Assembly (NCBI RefSeq): GCF_030269515.1
Contig: NZ_BSTM01000013.1
Span: 157,094 to 221,093, forward strand
Reading direction: 5' to 3'
From: Actinomadura sp. NBRC 104412
GTDB lineage: Bacteria > Actinomycetota > Actinomycetes > Streptosporangiales > Streptosporangiaceae
DNA: 64,000 nt
Within the stretch, counting starts at the first letter, position 1, and every line of letters begins with the position of its first letter. The notes beneath the pieces are model-generated. The model was not told the DNA's origin. It searched no databases and saw nothing but the letters and a program-made list of their open reading frames with translations. Positions 8,630 to 17,644 of the stretch are shown piece by piece. A program made the position numbers and the translations under genes.

Positions 8630-8881
8630 TCAGCGTTGCCGCCCGACACCGGCCTGGGCCAGGATGTACGTGATCGCGTCCTCGCTTATGTCGAAGCCCT
8701 TGTACTTGCGACGGCAATAGGCGTGGATGCGCTCCACACCGTAGCCCGGATCGTGCGCCAGCCGGACGATCTCCTCCTGGATCCACTGCGGCGGAAGCAG
8801 TTCCGGCGGCACCGGAGGCGCCGGCCGCTGCGCCCGCACGACGAACTCGGGGCGCTCGCCGGTGTCGTCGTCGTGGACCAT
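8630..8881 (-). CDS. Small conserved-looking hypothetical protein
   Basis: An 83-residue acidic/basic mixed protein. The second of two nearby ATGs (8881) has a GGGAGG site at good spacing, while the first (8887) is only two bases from it. The C-terminal half reads YGVERIHAYCRRKYKG and then EDAITYILAQAG, a predicted helical bundle resembling a winged-helix or phage-type helix-turn-helix. No signal peptide or membrane segment is seen. No family recognised. It is alone and convergent with the aldo/keto reductase gene. Confidence 0.55.
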   Translation of the reverse strand: MVHDDDTGERPEFVVRAQRPAPPVPPELLPPQWIQEEIVRLAHDPGYGVERIHAYCRRKYKGFDISEDAITYILAQAGVGRQR

Positions 8882-9116
8882 GACCATCGCCTCCCGTTCA
8901 CGACGCTAGGAACGGCGGACGCCGCGGGTCCACGACGGATGGACGGCATGACCGTGCCGACCCTTGGCGTGTCACCGCCCGTTAAGCCATCGGCGTGCCA
9001 CCCGGGATGGCAGGATCCACGGCGCACGCTGAGGAGCCGGGACCGGGCGCAGCACCGGCCGCCGGCGGGACTCGGCTGCCGAGAGGACTGCCGAGAGGGA
9101 AGGACTCGCCGGACCG

Positions 9117-9713
9117 GTGGCCGTACGCATCGCGGTTGTCGACCCCCTGCCGATGTTCCGGCGCGGGGTCGCCGCCGTCCTGGCGGCGGACGGGCACACC
9201 GTGGAGACCCCCGCGGACGTGGTGGCGTGGTCCCGCCGTTGGGAGGGCGCGCTCGTCCTGCTCACGGTGGTGTCGGAACGCGACTGGGAGATGCTGGGGC
9301 GGCTCGGCGCCGTCGAAGGCGGGGGATCCGTCATCACGCTGATGGACGACGCGTCCGCGGTGGCCGGTGCCCGTGCGGTCCGGGCCGGTGCGCGCTCCGT
9401 GCTGCCCCGGGACGTCCCGGACGCGACGCTGCGTCGCGCGGTGGCCGCGACGATCGACGGTCAGGCGGTGCTGCCCGCGGCCGTCCCGGTGGCCCTCGCC
9501 GCGGATCCGCGCTCGGCGGAGCGGATCCCGTCCGCGGACCAGGTGTCCTGGCTCCGGCGGCTGGCGGCGGGCTCGACGGTCGCCCAGCTCGCGGACGAGG
9601 CCGGGTACTCCGAGCGCGCGATGTTCCGGTTGTTGCAGTCGCCGTACCGGCAGATTGGCGTGGAGACCCGGCTTCAGGCGATCATGCGCGCGAAGGAGGC
9701 GGGCTGGTTCTGA
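9117..9713 (+). CDS. Response-regulator-like protein with degenerate receiver and C-terminal helix-turn-helix
   Basis: The GTG-started, 198-residue protein begins VRIAVVDPLPMFRRGVAAVL, a receiver-domain first strand and helix as in NarL/LuxR-type regulators. The usual phosphoacceptor aspartate at the end of strand 3 is not evident (the matching stretch is GALVLLTVVSERD). The end (DQVSWLRRLAAGSTVAQLADEAGYSERAMFRLLQ) is a LuxR-like helix-turn-helix. It probably works without phosphorylation. The stop lies only six bases from the convergent stop of the large ATPase gene at 9720. No sensor kinase is adjacent. Confidence 0.75.
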   Translation: MAVRIAVVDPLPMFRRGVAAVLAADGHTVETPADVVAWSRRWEGALVLLTVVSERDWEMLGRLGAVEGGGSVITLMDDASAVAGARAVRAGARSVLPRDVPDATLRRAVAATIDGQAVLPAAVPVALAADPRSAERIPSADQVSWLRRLAAGSTVAQLADEAGYSERAMFRLLQSPYRQIGVETRLQAIMRAKEAGWF

Positions 9714-9719
9714 GCGTCC

Positions 9720-12700
9720 TCAGCCGGGGAGATCGTCGATGACCCCGCTCAGCCCGCCCGGGCGGCTGCCGCACTGGTCGAGCCGTGTGAAGAGGACCTT
9801 CAGCCGCTTCTCCAGCGCCGGGACGGGCGGGGCGATCTCGCGCGCCTTGCCCAGCGCCGTGAGCGCCTCATCGACCGCCTCGTCCAGGGCGTACTCGCTG
9901 TGCAGGTGCCGCCCGCAAACGGCGAAGCTCCTGTAATGCCACGCGGTGAAGTCCCGTTCGTTGTGGTCGATGCGAGCGGACGCCTCGTCGCCGAGCCGCT
10001 GGAAGAGCCGCTCCGCCTCCGGGTCGCGCCTCTGCCGCGCGACAAGAGCGCGCAACGCCAGCACGACGAGCGAGCGGCGGTTGCGCCGGTAGCGCCATGC
10101 GCCATTGATCGCCTGATGGACCCCCCTGCGCTCGCCCCACTTCAGGTAGATGAAGGCCAGCGTGGTCCGCGCCTGCATCAGGGTGACCGGGTCCTGCGCC
10201 CGGAGCGCCTCGCTCTCGGCCTCCAGCGCCGCCCGCTCGGCCGCTTCGAGGTCGTCCCGGTCGAAGAGCAGGTCCGCGCGCACGTCCAGGTAGGAGGCGC
10301 GCAGCCGGTCGTCGGATTCGAGTCCTCTCCGCGCGCTCTCCAGCAGCGTCTCGGCTTGGTGCGCCCGTCCACGCTCGGCGGACCAGCGCGCGAGTTTGAG
10401 CGCGATCCTGACGCCGGGAGTTCCGGCGAGGTACCGGGCCTCCTCGGCGCAGCGGACCGCCTCGTCGTAGTCGCCGTTACGCCGGTGGCAGTCGGCGATG
10501 CCCTCCAGCGCGGTCATCCTGTCGTCCATCAGGTTCAGCCGCGTGGCCTCGTCCCGCGCGAACTCGTAGTGGCTCAGCGCGCCGAGGACGTCGTCGCGCT
10601 CCCAGCACATCCCCGCCAGGTTCCCGTGGAGTTTCAGCTTGCTGCCGGGGTCCTTCAGATCGTCGGCGAGCTTCATGGCCCTGCCGTAGGCCGCGTTCGC
10701 CTTCCCGAATGCGCCGAGTGACGCGTAGATCCAGCCGAGGGCGCTCTCGTTGGCCATCTCCTGATGTTCGTGCGCGAGCCGCCCTCTGATCTCTTCGCGT
10801 TGCGGGAGGAGCAACTGCCGACTGTTCCACCTGGCCAGCAGCTCGTGCAGGAGTTCGATCTGGTTGTGGGCCGCGCCCGGCTCACCGGCGCACAGCAGCG
10901 CCCGGAGTTCGGCGAAGTGGACGCGAAGGTCCGCGACACCTCGCGGGTCGTCGTTCCGGAACCGCCGCAGGACGTGGGCCGCGAAGAGGTAGCGGTCGGC
11001 CCGCGTCTCCTCGCTCGCCATCCGGCCGAGGATCAGCCGGCCGTCCTCGGACGGGATGGCGTACTGGTCGCCTTCCAGGCGGTGGACGACCTGGTCGGCC
11101 GCGAGGGTCGACAACGCCTGCCGCACCTTCCCCGGGCGGTGGCGACCCGGTGAGATCTCCTCGAGCAGCCCGACGACCGCCTCCTCGGGTACGGGCGTGT
11201 CGAACGCGGCGAGGGCCTCCAGCACGCTCCGTTGCAGTTCGGTGGCATGCTCGACGATGAGCCCGGTCAGGAACGCGGGCACGTCGTCGGCGTCCCGGCC
11301 GCGCAGCCGCTCGGTGAGGGCGGGGAGGTCGAGACCGCTTTCCACGACCACGACCACCGCGTGCACGAGTTCGGCGAGCCGGGGATTGCCCCGCAGTCGG
11401 CCGTACAGCACCGCGCGGCCGCTCTCGGACAGCATCTCCGGATCCGTCCGGCGGGCGCGGTCCAGGCTCGCGAGGTAGCGGAAGAACTCGCGTCCGGGCA
11501 GTTCGCCGACGTGAATGGGGTCCGCGGCGGTGGGCCATGTCGCGTTGGCGGGGGAGGCCGGCTCGTGACGGCTCACTAGGAGCACCGCGACGCGGTGTCC
11601 CCGCTCGCCGGCGATCAGTTCCAGCGCGTCGTCCAGATCCGGGTCCGCCAGCGTGCCGGTGGCCGGGTCCAGCAGTTTCTCGGCGGAGTCCACGGCGACG
11701 ACCACAGGCGTTCCGCCGTTCTCGCGCAGCGCGAGCTCCAACCGGACGAGCGAGGAACCCCGCGGCCCGCCGGCGACCGGCCGTGGCCGCCGAGCGGTCC
11801 TGGAGGCATCGTCGTCGCGGACGTAGCGGATCAACGTGCTCACGTCCAGCCGATCGGCCGTGCGCACGTCGTGCCGGTGGACACGCGGGGCGGCACCGCC
11901 GGACGCGTCGGCCGGCAGCGCGCCCAGGGCGGCGTCGACCAGCCTCGTCTTGCCGATGCCGCGGGTCCCGCGGACCACGACGACGCCCCAAGGGCCTCTG
12001 GTCAGCCTGGCGACCAGGTTCCGTACATCACCGTGGCGATCCACCAGCCCCGGTATCTCCTGGACGGCGACACGCGGCCGTGCCCCGACAGGCTCACCGA
12101 GGTCCGACTCCGGGCGTTCCCCGAGATAGTGCGTGGCGGCGAGCGCCGCCACGTGGAAGCACCATTCCTTCGCCGCGTCCTCATCCTCGGTGCGCAGATC
12201 CCGGCCCAGGTGTACGAGGCCCGCGCCCACCAGCGACAGCAGGCGCTGCTCCTCCCACTGCGAACCCATTCCCTTCGCACGGGCCAGTCCTCTGGTCTCC
12301 GTACGGAGGGCCTCGCTTAGCTTCTTGATGTGGCGGACGGCCTGCGGGGTGTCCCTCGTGTCCGGCGCCACGACGACCTCGGCGAGCGCCCGGCGGAAAT
12401 CCGGATGGAACTGGTGGAACCTGTCCAGGGTGAGCGCGACCAGCAGGTGCATCGGGTCGCGCGCCAAGGGCGCCTTGTCGGAGTAGCGGTCGTAGTCGAT
12501 GAGAAAATACTCGTCGGCCGGCCTCTTCGACCCGTTGACGACGAGGATGTTGCGCCCGCTGAGGTCTCCGTGCGCCTTGCCGATGATGAGGTCCTCGACC
12601 TCCCGGCCGCCCTCCGCGCCATGGACGAGCCGGAAGGGATTGGCCAGCGGCGCCGGCCAGCCGGCTCGCCGCACGCTGGGCAGGGCGCCGTCGAGCGGGA

Positions 12701-13265
12701 TGCGGGAGTCGATGTGATCGCGGGCCCATCGCTCGGCGGCCTCTTTGCGATGCCGCATGATGCCGTTCAGCAGTTCGCCGACCATCACCAGGGCCTGCTG
12801 ATCGGTGCGGAGCCTGCCTTCGTTCCACCGCGAGATGATCGAGCAGACGATGGCCGCGCATCGCTTGGGGAACTTGACATGGTCGAAGTCGTCCCCCAGC
12901 GGGCGGATGTCACCGAGGTCGCCGCCGGCGATGTGCAGGAAGACCATGGACCAGGTGCCGAGGCGGACGATCTGCTCCTCCGCGGCGGCCAGCCGCTTCT
13001 GGAAGTCCCCCGCGTCCTCCCACCCTCGGCGGATGGCGTCGGCCTTCGTGCGCCCGTCGCGCGAGAAGAACTTCAGGACCACCTGGTCGGTGTCGCCGTT
13101 CTCGCGCACGCGCACGGCGCGGGCGACGGGGGAACCGCTGCGGCCGTCGGTGAACCATCCCCGGTGACCGAGGAGGATCCGTTGCCCGTCCGCCCATTCC
13201 GCCAGGTGCCGGGTCACCTCCTCGCCCAGCTCCGTTCTCCATCTCTCCGGATCCCGCAGCCCCAT
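9720..13265 (-). CDS. Large APH-like kinase / STAND ATPase / TPR fusion protein
   Basis: The ATG at 13265 follows GGGAGG and gives 1181 residues. Residues 1 to about 400 hold a phosphotransferase-like fold with HGDLSGRN (about 232-239) and a metal-site-like FLIDYDRY, akin to the kinase-like TCAD9 or APH group. At about 431-440 is the Walker A GTRGIGKT, followed by VVVAVDSAEKLL as Walker B, typical of STAND NTPases. From about residue 750 to the end there are TPR-like helix pairs (ANESALGWIYASLGAFGKA; GNLAGMCWERDDVLGALSHY). The protein looks like a signalling or conflict-system switch: TPRs sense a partner, the ATPase oligomerises, and the N-terminal kinase-like module acts. The function is inference. 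A related fusion with reversed order lies at 33140. Confidence 0.75.
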   Translation of the reverse strand: MGLRDPERWRTELGEEVTRHLAEWADGQRILLGHRGWFTDGRSGSPVARAVRVRENGDTDQVVLKFFSRDGRTKADAIRRGWEDAGDFQKRLAAAEEQIVRLGTWSMVFLHIAGGDLGDIRPLGDDFDHVKFPKRCAAIVCSIISRWNEGRLRTDQQALVMVGELLNGIMRHRKEAAERWARDHIDSRIPLDGALPSVRRAGWPAPLANPFRLVHGAEGGREVEDLIIGKAHGDLSGRNILVVNGSKRPADEYFLIDYDRYSDKAPLARDPMHLLVALTLDRFHQFHPDFRRALAEVVVAPDTRDTPQAVRHIKKLSEALRTETRGLARAKGMGSQWEEQRLLSLVGAGLVHLGRDLRTEDEDAAKEWCFHVAALAATHYLGERPESDLGEPVGARPRVAVQEIPGLVDRHGDVRNLVARLTRGPWGVVVVRGTRGIGKTRLVDAALGALPADASGGAAPRVHRHDVRTADRLDVSTLIRYVRDDDASRTARRPRPVAGGPRGSSLVRLELALRENGGTPVVVAVDSAEKLLDPATGTLADPDLDDALELIAGERGHRVAVLLVSRHEPASPANATWPTAADPIHVGELPGREFFRYLASLDRARRTDPEMLSESGRAVLYGRLRGNPRLAELVHAVVVVVESGLDLPALTERLRGRDADDVPAFLTGLIVEHATELQRSVLEALAAFDTPVPEEAVVGLLEEISPGRHRPGKVRQALSTLAADQVVHRLEGDQYAIPSEDGRLILGRMASEETRADRYLFAAHVLRRFRNDDPRGVADLRVHFAELRALLCAGEPGAAHNQIELLHELLARWNSRQLLLPQREEIRGRLAHEHQEMANESALGWIYASLGAFGKANAAYGRAMKLADDLKDPGSKLKLHGNLAGMCWERDDVLGALSHYEFARDEATRLNLMDDRMTALEGIADCHRRNGDYDEAVRCAEEARYLAGTPGVRIALKLARWSAERGRAHQAETLLESARRGLESDDRLRASYLDVRADLLFDRDDLEAAERAALEAESEALRAQDPVTLMQARTTLAFIYLKWGERRGVHQAINGAWRYRRNRRSLVVLALRALVARQRRDPEAERLFQRLGDEASARIDHNERDFTAWHYRSFAVCGRHLHSEYALDEAVDEALTALGKAREIAPPVPALEKRLKVLFTRLDQCGSRPGGLSGVIDDLPG

Positions 13266-13381
13266 GCCACCTCCCGGGCCGAGCGGACGGCTACCTGAGA
13301 ATCTAGACGCGCCGGATGGCCGACCGCATGGCCGACGAAGGACACCACCCGTTCTCCCGCTCCTCGTTAGCATTGCGCGCT

Positions 13382-13801
13382 ATGACCGACAGGAACGTGC
13401 GGCGGCATGCCGCGCGGATGGCGGACCGGCTGGAACCCGGCGAACATCTAACCAAGGTCGAGTCGGTGACCGGCCCGCTCAAGGATGGCGCCGTGCCGGA
13501 CGGTCCGGTCGTCGGGGCCGCGGACACCATCGCCAAGCGGTTCCGGAACGAGGTCCAGAGGGAGCAGCCCTGGCTGCTGTGCGTCACCGACCGCCGGCTC
13601 CTGTTCACCTGGATCACGGCACGGCCGATCGACCGGACGGTGCCCCTGGACGACGTGCTCGGCCTGGAGCGGCTCGGGCGCCGGGGCCTCGGGGTGCGTT
13701 TCAGCATTCACCTGCGAGACGGGTCGCATCTGGACTTCGCCGCCACGAAAAAGGCGTTCTCGCGCTTGTCCGACGCACTCGGCGGCTTTCCGGCGGGATA
13801 A
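13382..13801 (+). CDS. PH-like (bacterial PH / YokE-type) domain protein
   Basis: The 139-residue protein starts MTDRNVRRHAARMAD and has the strand pattern of bacterial PH-like proteins: WLLCVTDRRLLFTW, then RTVPLDDVLGLER, then GVRFSIHLRDGSHLDF, then KKAFSRLSDAL. This fold often binds proteins or lipids at the membrane face. No signal or transmembrane segment. It sits divergent from the large ATPase (116 bases between starts) and 78 bases before a membrane kinase. A functional link with either is speculative. Confidence 0.7.
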   Translation: MTDRNVRRHAARMADRLEPGEHLTKVESVTGPLKDGAVPDGPVVGAADTIAKRFRNEVQREQPWLLCVTDRRLLFTWITARPIDRTVPLDDVLGLERLGRRGLGVRFSIHLRDGSHLDFAATKKAFSRLSDALGGFPAG

Positions 13802-13879
13802 TCGACCCCGTGCCGATCGCGCCGGCTCGCGGTCGCGGCATTCTTTTCCGTTGCAGGGACGGGGCTGGGGAGGGCGGCG

Positions 13880-15379
13880 ATGCCACCGACGGATTCGGCC
13901 GAGCCCGGCGATCCGGCCGCCCTAGGGCCGTACCGGGTGACGGGGCGCCTCGGCGAGGGCGGCCAGGGAGTGGTGTTCCGCGGCGAGGGCCCGTCCGGGG
14001 AGCAGGTGGCGATCAAGCTGCTGCACGCCCGGCTGGCCGCCGACTCCAGGGCCAGGAGCCGGTTCGTGCGGGAGGTGGAGGCCGCCGAGCGGGTGGCGAG
14101 CTTCTGCACGGCCAAGGTGCTGCACGCCGACGTGGCCGGCGACCGGCCGTACATCGTGAGCGAGTTCGTGGCGGGCGTCTCGCTGTACGAGCTGGTCACC
14201 CGGCAGGGGCCGCGCACCGAGGGGGCGCTGGAACGGCTGGCGATCGGCACCGCGACCGCCCTGGTGGCGATCCACCAGGCCGGACTGATCCATCGCGATC
14301 TCAAGCCGCAGAACGTGCTGCTGGGACCGGACGGCCCGCGGGTGATCGACTTCGGGATCGCCAAGGCGCTGGACTCGGTGGGCTCGCAGACCAGCCAGGT
14401 CATCGGCACCCCGGCGTACATGGCGCCCGAGCAGATCAGGGGCGAGACGCTCACCCCGGCGGCCGACGTGTTCGCGTGGGCCTGCACGATGGCGTTCGCG
14501 GGCACGGGCAAGGCCCCCTTCGGCCACGACGCCATGCCCGCCGTCATCAACCGCATCCTGCACGAGGAACCGCGCCTCACCGGCCTGCCACCGCGGCTGG
14601 AATCGCTGCTGCGCGCCTGTCTTGACAAGGACCCTGCGGGGCGGCCCACCGCCCGGCGATTACTGGCGGCTCTGCTCGGCGAGGACGATGACGAGGGCAC
14701 CGGCGACCTGCTCACCCAGGAGACCGGCCCCGTCCCCGCCGCACCGCCCGTCCCCTCCGCGCCACCTGTCTTCTCCGCGCCATCCGCACCCGGCGAGCCG
14801 CGGCGTCCGGCCGGGGCCATGGTCTGGGCGGTGCCGGTGATCCTTCTCGTGGTGATCGCGGCTCTCGGCGGCGCCCTGGCCATGAGCGTCCTCGACGGCG
14901 ACGACAACGGCCACGCGGGCACGACGACCGGCCGCCCCCTGGCCGGGGACCGTACGACCTCTCCCCCATCGCCTTCCGAAACCGCTTCGCCCTCGCCTTC
15001 CCCGTCATCGTCCCGGCAGCCCCGGACCTCCCCGCCGGACGAAGGTTTCCCGGCCGGGTACGCCGGAACCTGGGTCGGCGTCATCACCCAGAGCGACGGA
15101 CGCACCTGGTCGATCCGGCTCACCCTCCGGGCGGGCGAGACCGTCGGCCGGGTGCACTACCCCAGCCCCGGCTGCTCGGGCACCCTCACCCTGCTCGGCC
15201 GATCCGGCGACACGCTCTCCCTGCGCGAGGACATCCTCCAGGGCCGGAACGCCTGTACCGACCACGGCGCGGTGACCCTCCGGCTGCGGCCGAACGATGC
15301 CATCGCCTTCGCCTACTCCGCCGTACGCGACGTCGGCACCGGCAGCTACACGGCCAACGGAGTGCTGCGGCGCTCCTAG
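13880..15379 (+). CDS. Membrane-anchored Ser/Thr protein kinase (Hanks type)
   Basis: A 499-residue protein with a GGAGGG-like site before the ATG. The kinase domain covers about 16-270: glycine loop GEGGQGVVF, VAIKLL lysine, HRDLKPQN near 136, DFG, APE (MAPEQ). A Pro/Ala-rich linker leads to one transmembrane helix at about 313-335 (VWAVPVILLVVIAALGGAL). A Ser/Pro/Thr-rich stalk and an outside beta-rich domain of about 110 residues with two cysteines (PGCSGTL; NACTDHG) follow. The external domain likely senses a ligand and signals to the inner kinase. The topology follows PknB-type kinases but without PASTA repeats. Targets unknown. A hairpin follows the stop. Confidence 0.9.
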   Translation: MPPTDSAEPGDPAALGPYRVTGRLGEGGQGVVFRGEGPSGEQVAIKLLHARLAADSRARSRFVREVEAAERVASFCTAKVLHADVAGDRPYIVSEFVAGVSLYELVTRQGPRTEGALERLAIGTATALVAIHQAGLIHRDLKPQNVLLGPDGPRVIDFGIAKALDSVGSQTSQVIGTPAYMAPEQIRGETLTPAADVFAWACTMAFAGTGKAPFGHDAMPAVINRILHEEPRLTGLPPRLESLLRACLDKDPAGRPTARRLLAALLGEDDDEGTGDLLTQETGPVPAAPPVPSAPPVFSAPSAPGEPRRPAGAMVWAVPVILLVVIAALGGALAMSVLDGDDNGHAGTTTGRPLAGDRTTSPPSPSETASPSPSPSSSRQPRTSPPDEGFPAGYAGTWVGVITQSDGRTWSIRLTLRAGETVGRVHYPSPGCSGTLTLLGRSGDTLSLREDILQGRNACTDHGAVTLRLRPNDAIAFAYSAVRDVGTGSYTANGVLRRS

Positions 15380-15429
15380 GCCGCATCGATCCTCCGGGGG
15401 TCTCGCCACGCGCGTGGTCGCGAGCCACC

Positions 15430-15452
15430 CGGCAAAAGATCGTATTTTGCCG
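15430..15452 (+). terminator. A/T-containing hairpin after the kinase gene
   Basis: A perfect 8-bp stem CGGCAAAA / TTTTGCCG with a 7-base loop lies 50 bases after the kinase stop and is followed by a short T-run. It stands out in this GC-rich region. It could terminate the kinase mRNA or, less likely, be an operator of the next gene. Confidence 0.5.
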
Positions 15453-15537
15453 ATTTTGCGGGGCTTTGCCGGCCGCCGGTGGGTAGCCTCGCCCTATCCC
15501 CCCAGCACCCGCGGACACCCCGGACGAAAGGCCCGTC

Positions 15538-16368
15538 GTGACCGGCGACTCCCCCTCCCCCGAGCAGGCAAGCCAGCAACCGAAGCTCGACATCACCGTG
15601 CCGCACACGGCCCGCGTGTGGAACTACTGGCTGGGCGGCAAGGACAACTACGACGCCGACCGGAGGCTGGGCGACCAGATCCAGGCCCTCATCCCCGACA
15701 TCGTCGCCTCGGCACGCGCCGACCGCGAGTTCCTCTGGCGCGCGGTGACCCATCTGGTCGGCGAGGCCGGCATCCGGCAGCTCCTGGACCTGGGAACGGG
15801 CCTCCCCACCGCCGCCAACACCCATCAGGTCGCCCAGGGGATCGCCCCGGACTGCCGCATCGTCTACGTCGACAACGACCCGCTCGTGCTGGTGCATGCG
15901 AAGGCCCTGCTGACCAGCAGCCCCGAAGGCGCCACCGACTACATCGAGGCCGACGTCCGCGACCCGGACACGGTGCTGGCGGGCGCGGCCGGAACGCTGG
16001 ACTTCACCCGGCCGGTCGCGATCATGATGCTGGGGATCCTGAACTTCATCGTCGACGACGACCAGGCGCACGACGTCGTCCGGCGGTTCCTCGACGCCGT
16101 CCCGCCGGGCAGCCATCTGGCGATCGCCCACCCGACCGGGGAGGTCAACGGGGAGGCCGCCCAGCGTGCCGTGGACATGAGCAACGAGGCCGGGGTCGCC
16201 CCCATGTGCCTGCGCAGCCGGGAGCAGCTCGCCGGCTTCTTCGAGGGGCTGGAACTGCTGGAACCCGGCGTGGTGTCGTGCTCGCGCTGGCGTCCCGCGG
16301 TCACCGAGGCCGGCGGCGGGCTGCCGCCGGAGGTGTACCAGTTCTGCGCCGTCGGCAGGAAGCCCTGA
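15538..16368 (+). CDS. SAM-dependent methyltransferase, DUF574 family (copy 1)
   Basis: GTG start with GAAAGG upstream; 276 residues. The family signature WNYWLGGKDNYDADR is near the N-terminus. The nucleotide-type SAM motif follows as LLDLGTGLPT, then VYVDNDPLVLVHA, then an EADVRDP strand. The C-terminus ends with the usual VYQFCAVGRKP. This large actinobacterial family (Methyltransf_19) has mostly unknown substrates. It is cytoplasmic and stands alone. Two more copies lie at 25444 and 63009. Confidence 0.9.
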   Translation: MTGDSPSPEQASQQPKLDITVPHTARVWNYWLGGKDNYDADRRLGDQIQALIPDIVASARADREFLWRAVTHLVGEAGIRQLLDLGTGLPTAANTHQVAQGIAPDCRIVYVDNDPLVLVHAKALLTSSPEGATDYIEADVRDPDTVLAGAAGTLDFTRPVAIMMLGILNFIVDDDQAHDVVRRFLDAVPPGSHLAIAHPTGEVNGEAAQRAVDMSNEAGVAPMCLRSREQLAGFFEGLELLEPGVVSCSRWRPAVTEAGGGLPPEVYQFCAVGRKP

Positions 16369-16474
16369 CGCGTCCCACGTCGCGGGCGGCTACGTCCCAG
16401 GTAATCGCCCTGGTTACGGGACGCTCCTAGCGTCGTGGACATCGGGACACAGATCTTCTGGAAAGGGGACTGCG

Positions 16475-16894
16475 ATGACCACGACCTCGGACCGGCGCGC
16501 CGCCGGGACGTTCGCCGGCGCCCGGCTCTCGCCGCGCCCGGTGCTGTGGCTGGACGCCGCCGTGACCGGCGTCAACGGCCTGCTGTACCGGGCCCTGGCC
16601 GGTCCGCTCGAAGACCTGCTCGGGCTGGACGCCGGGACCGGCCGCGCGATCGGCGCGTTCCTGCTGGCGTACGCGGTCGCCGTGTGGGCCGTCGCGATGC
16701 CGGCCCGTCCCGCGCGCCTCGCGGTGACCGCCGTGGTGGAGGCGAACCTTCTGTGGACGGTGCTGAGCGTCGTCACCGTGGTCGCGGGCTGGTTCTCGCT
16801 CACCACGGCGGGATCCGTGTGGGCGGTGCTCCAGGCGGTGGTCGTCGCGGGCTTCGCCGCGCTCCAGTACGCGGCTCTGCGCCGTACCTCGTGA
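16475..16894 (+). CDS. Small integral membrane protein
   Basis: A 139-residue protein with a GAAAGGGG ribosome site. Four hydrophobic stretches can be seen: VLWLDAAVTGVNGLLY, IGAFLLAYAVAVWAVAM, LAVTAVVEANLLWTVLSVVTVVAGW and VWAVLQAVVVAGFAALQY. It has no charged catalytic motifs. It resembles uncharacterised four-helix membrane proteins of actinomycetes. Function unknown. No partner gene is adjacent. Confidence 0.75.
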   Translation: MTTTSDRRAAGTFAGARLSPRPVLWLDAAVTGVNGLLYRALAGPLEDLLGLDAGTGRAIGAFLLAYAVAVWAVAMPARPARLAVTAVVEANLLWTVLSVVTVVAGWFSLTTAGSVWAVLQAVVVAGFAALQYAALRRTS

Positions 16895-17086
16895 GGCCAC
16901 CGGCGGCCCGCCCGGAAAAGGGACACCGCGAATTCGAGTCAATCGCCTATTCGAGAGATTCCTCCCACAGGTGAGATGGACGGCGGCACCCATCGGATCG
17001 CCGAAAAGCACCGGTGAGAGTATCGAATAAAGGCGTGAACCGCGCCCCTTTAAGGGACATGTCCGATCTTTTCGTGAGTCAAGTTC

Positions 17087-17116
17087 TTGACGCGATGTTG
17101 ATCATGGCCTGACTAT
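17087..17116 (+). promoter_or_regulatory. Candidate promoter of the surface protein / sortase pair
   Basis: In an A/T-richer gap, TTGACG (17087-17092) is followed after 18 bases by GACTAT (17111-17116). The distance to the GTG at 17188 leaves a leader of about 65 bases. Recognised by eye only. Confidence 0.35.
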
Positions 17117-17187
17117 GTGAATCGTTCGCTCGGGCACGCCCCCTTTTGTTCGTGGAAGACCCACGACCCGACAGGAGGAACCCAGAA

Positions 17188-17640
17188 GTGCGATTCATCG
17201 GAACGGCGATGATCACGGCCGGAATGGGCCTTGCCGCCCTTGGCGTGGCCGGCCCCGCCTCGGCGGCTCAGCAGCAGCCCATGGACGGGATGAGCAAGCC
17301 GACGGGCTGCCGCTACGAGGTCACGGCCAGCGCGTTGCACGTGCGCGAGAAGCCGCAGGGCAAGATCGTCGGCAGTCTGCCCCGTGGCAGGAAGTTCACC
17401 GGTAGCTGCAAGACCACCAGGGGCTACGTCCAGATCTTCAGCGTCGTGCCCAGCAAGTTCAACCACAAGTGGGTGTACGGGCGCTACGTCAAGAGGATCC
17501 CGCACGGCGGCATCCCGGCCGGTGCCGGTGGCGCCTCCGTGTCGCCGGACTACCTGATGGCCGGCGCCGGGCTCGGCGCGATCGCCCTCGGCGGCGGGCT
17601 GGTGCTCACGCGGCGTCGCCGGGTCTCGGTGGACAGCTGA
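17188..17640 (+). CDS. Secreted SH3-like surface protein with C-terminal membrane anchor
   Basis: The GTG at 17188 follows AGGAGG and gives 150 residues. A signal peptide (FIGTAMITAGMGLAALGVAGPASA) is followed by an SH3-like module (YEVTASALHVREKPQGKIVGSL, then CKTTRGYVQIFSV) with two cysteines. A Gly/Ala linker leads to a hydrophobic helix (YLMAGAGLGAIALGGGLVL) and an RRRR tail. This is the layout of a sortase substrate, but no LPxTG or LAxTG motif is seen before the helix (SVSPDY instead). The neighbour four bases downstream is a class F sortase. It is probably a cell-wall or membrane-bound protein of unknown role. Confidence 0.75.
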   Translation: MRFIGTAMITAGMGLAALGVAGPASAAQQQPMDGMSKPTGCRYEVTASALHVREKPQGKIVGSLPRGRKFTGSCKTTRGYVQIFSVVPSKFNHKWVYGRYVKRIPHGGIPAGAGGASVSPDYLMAGAGLGAIALGGGLVLTRRRRVSVDS

Positions 17641-17644
17641 GCGC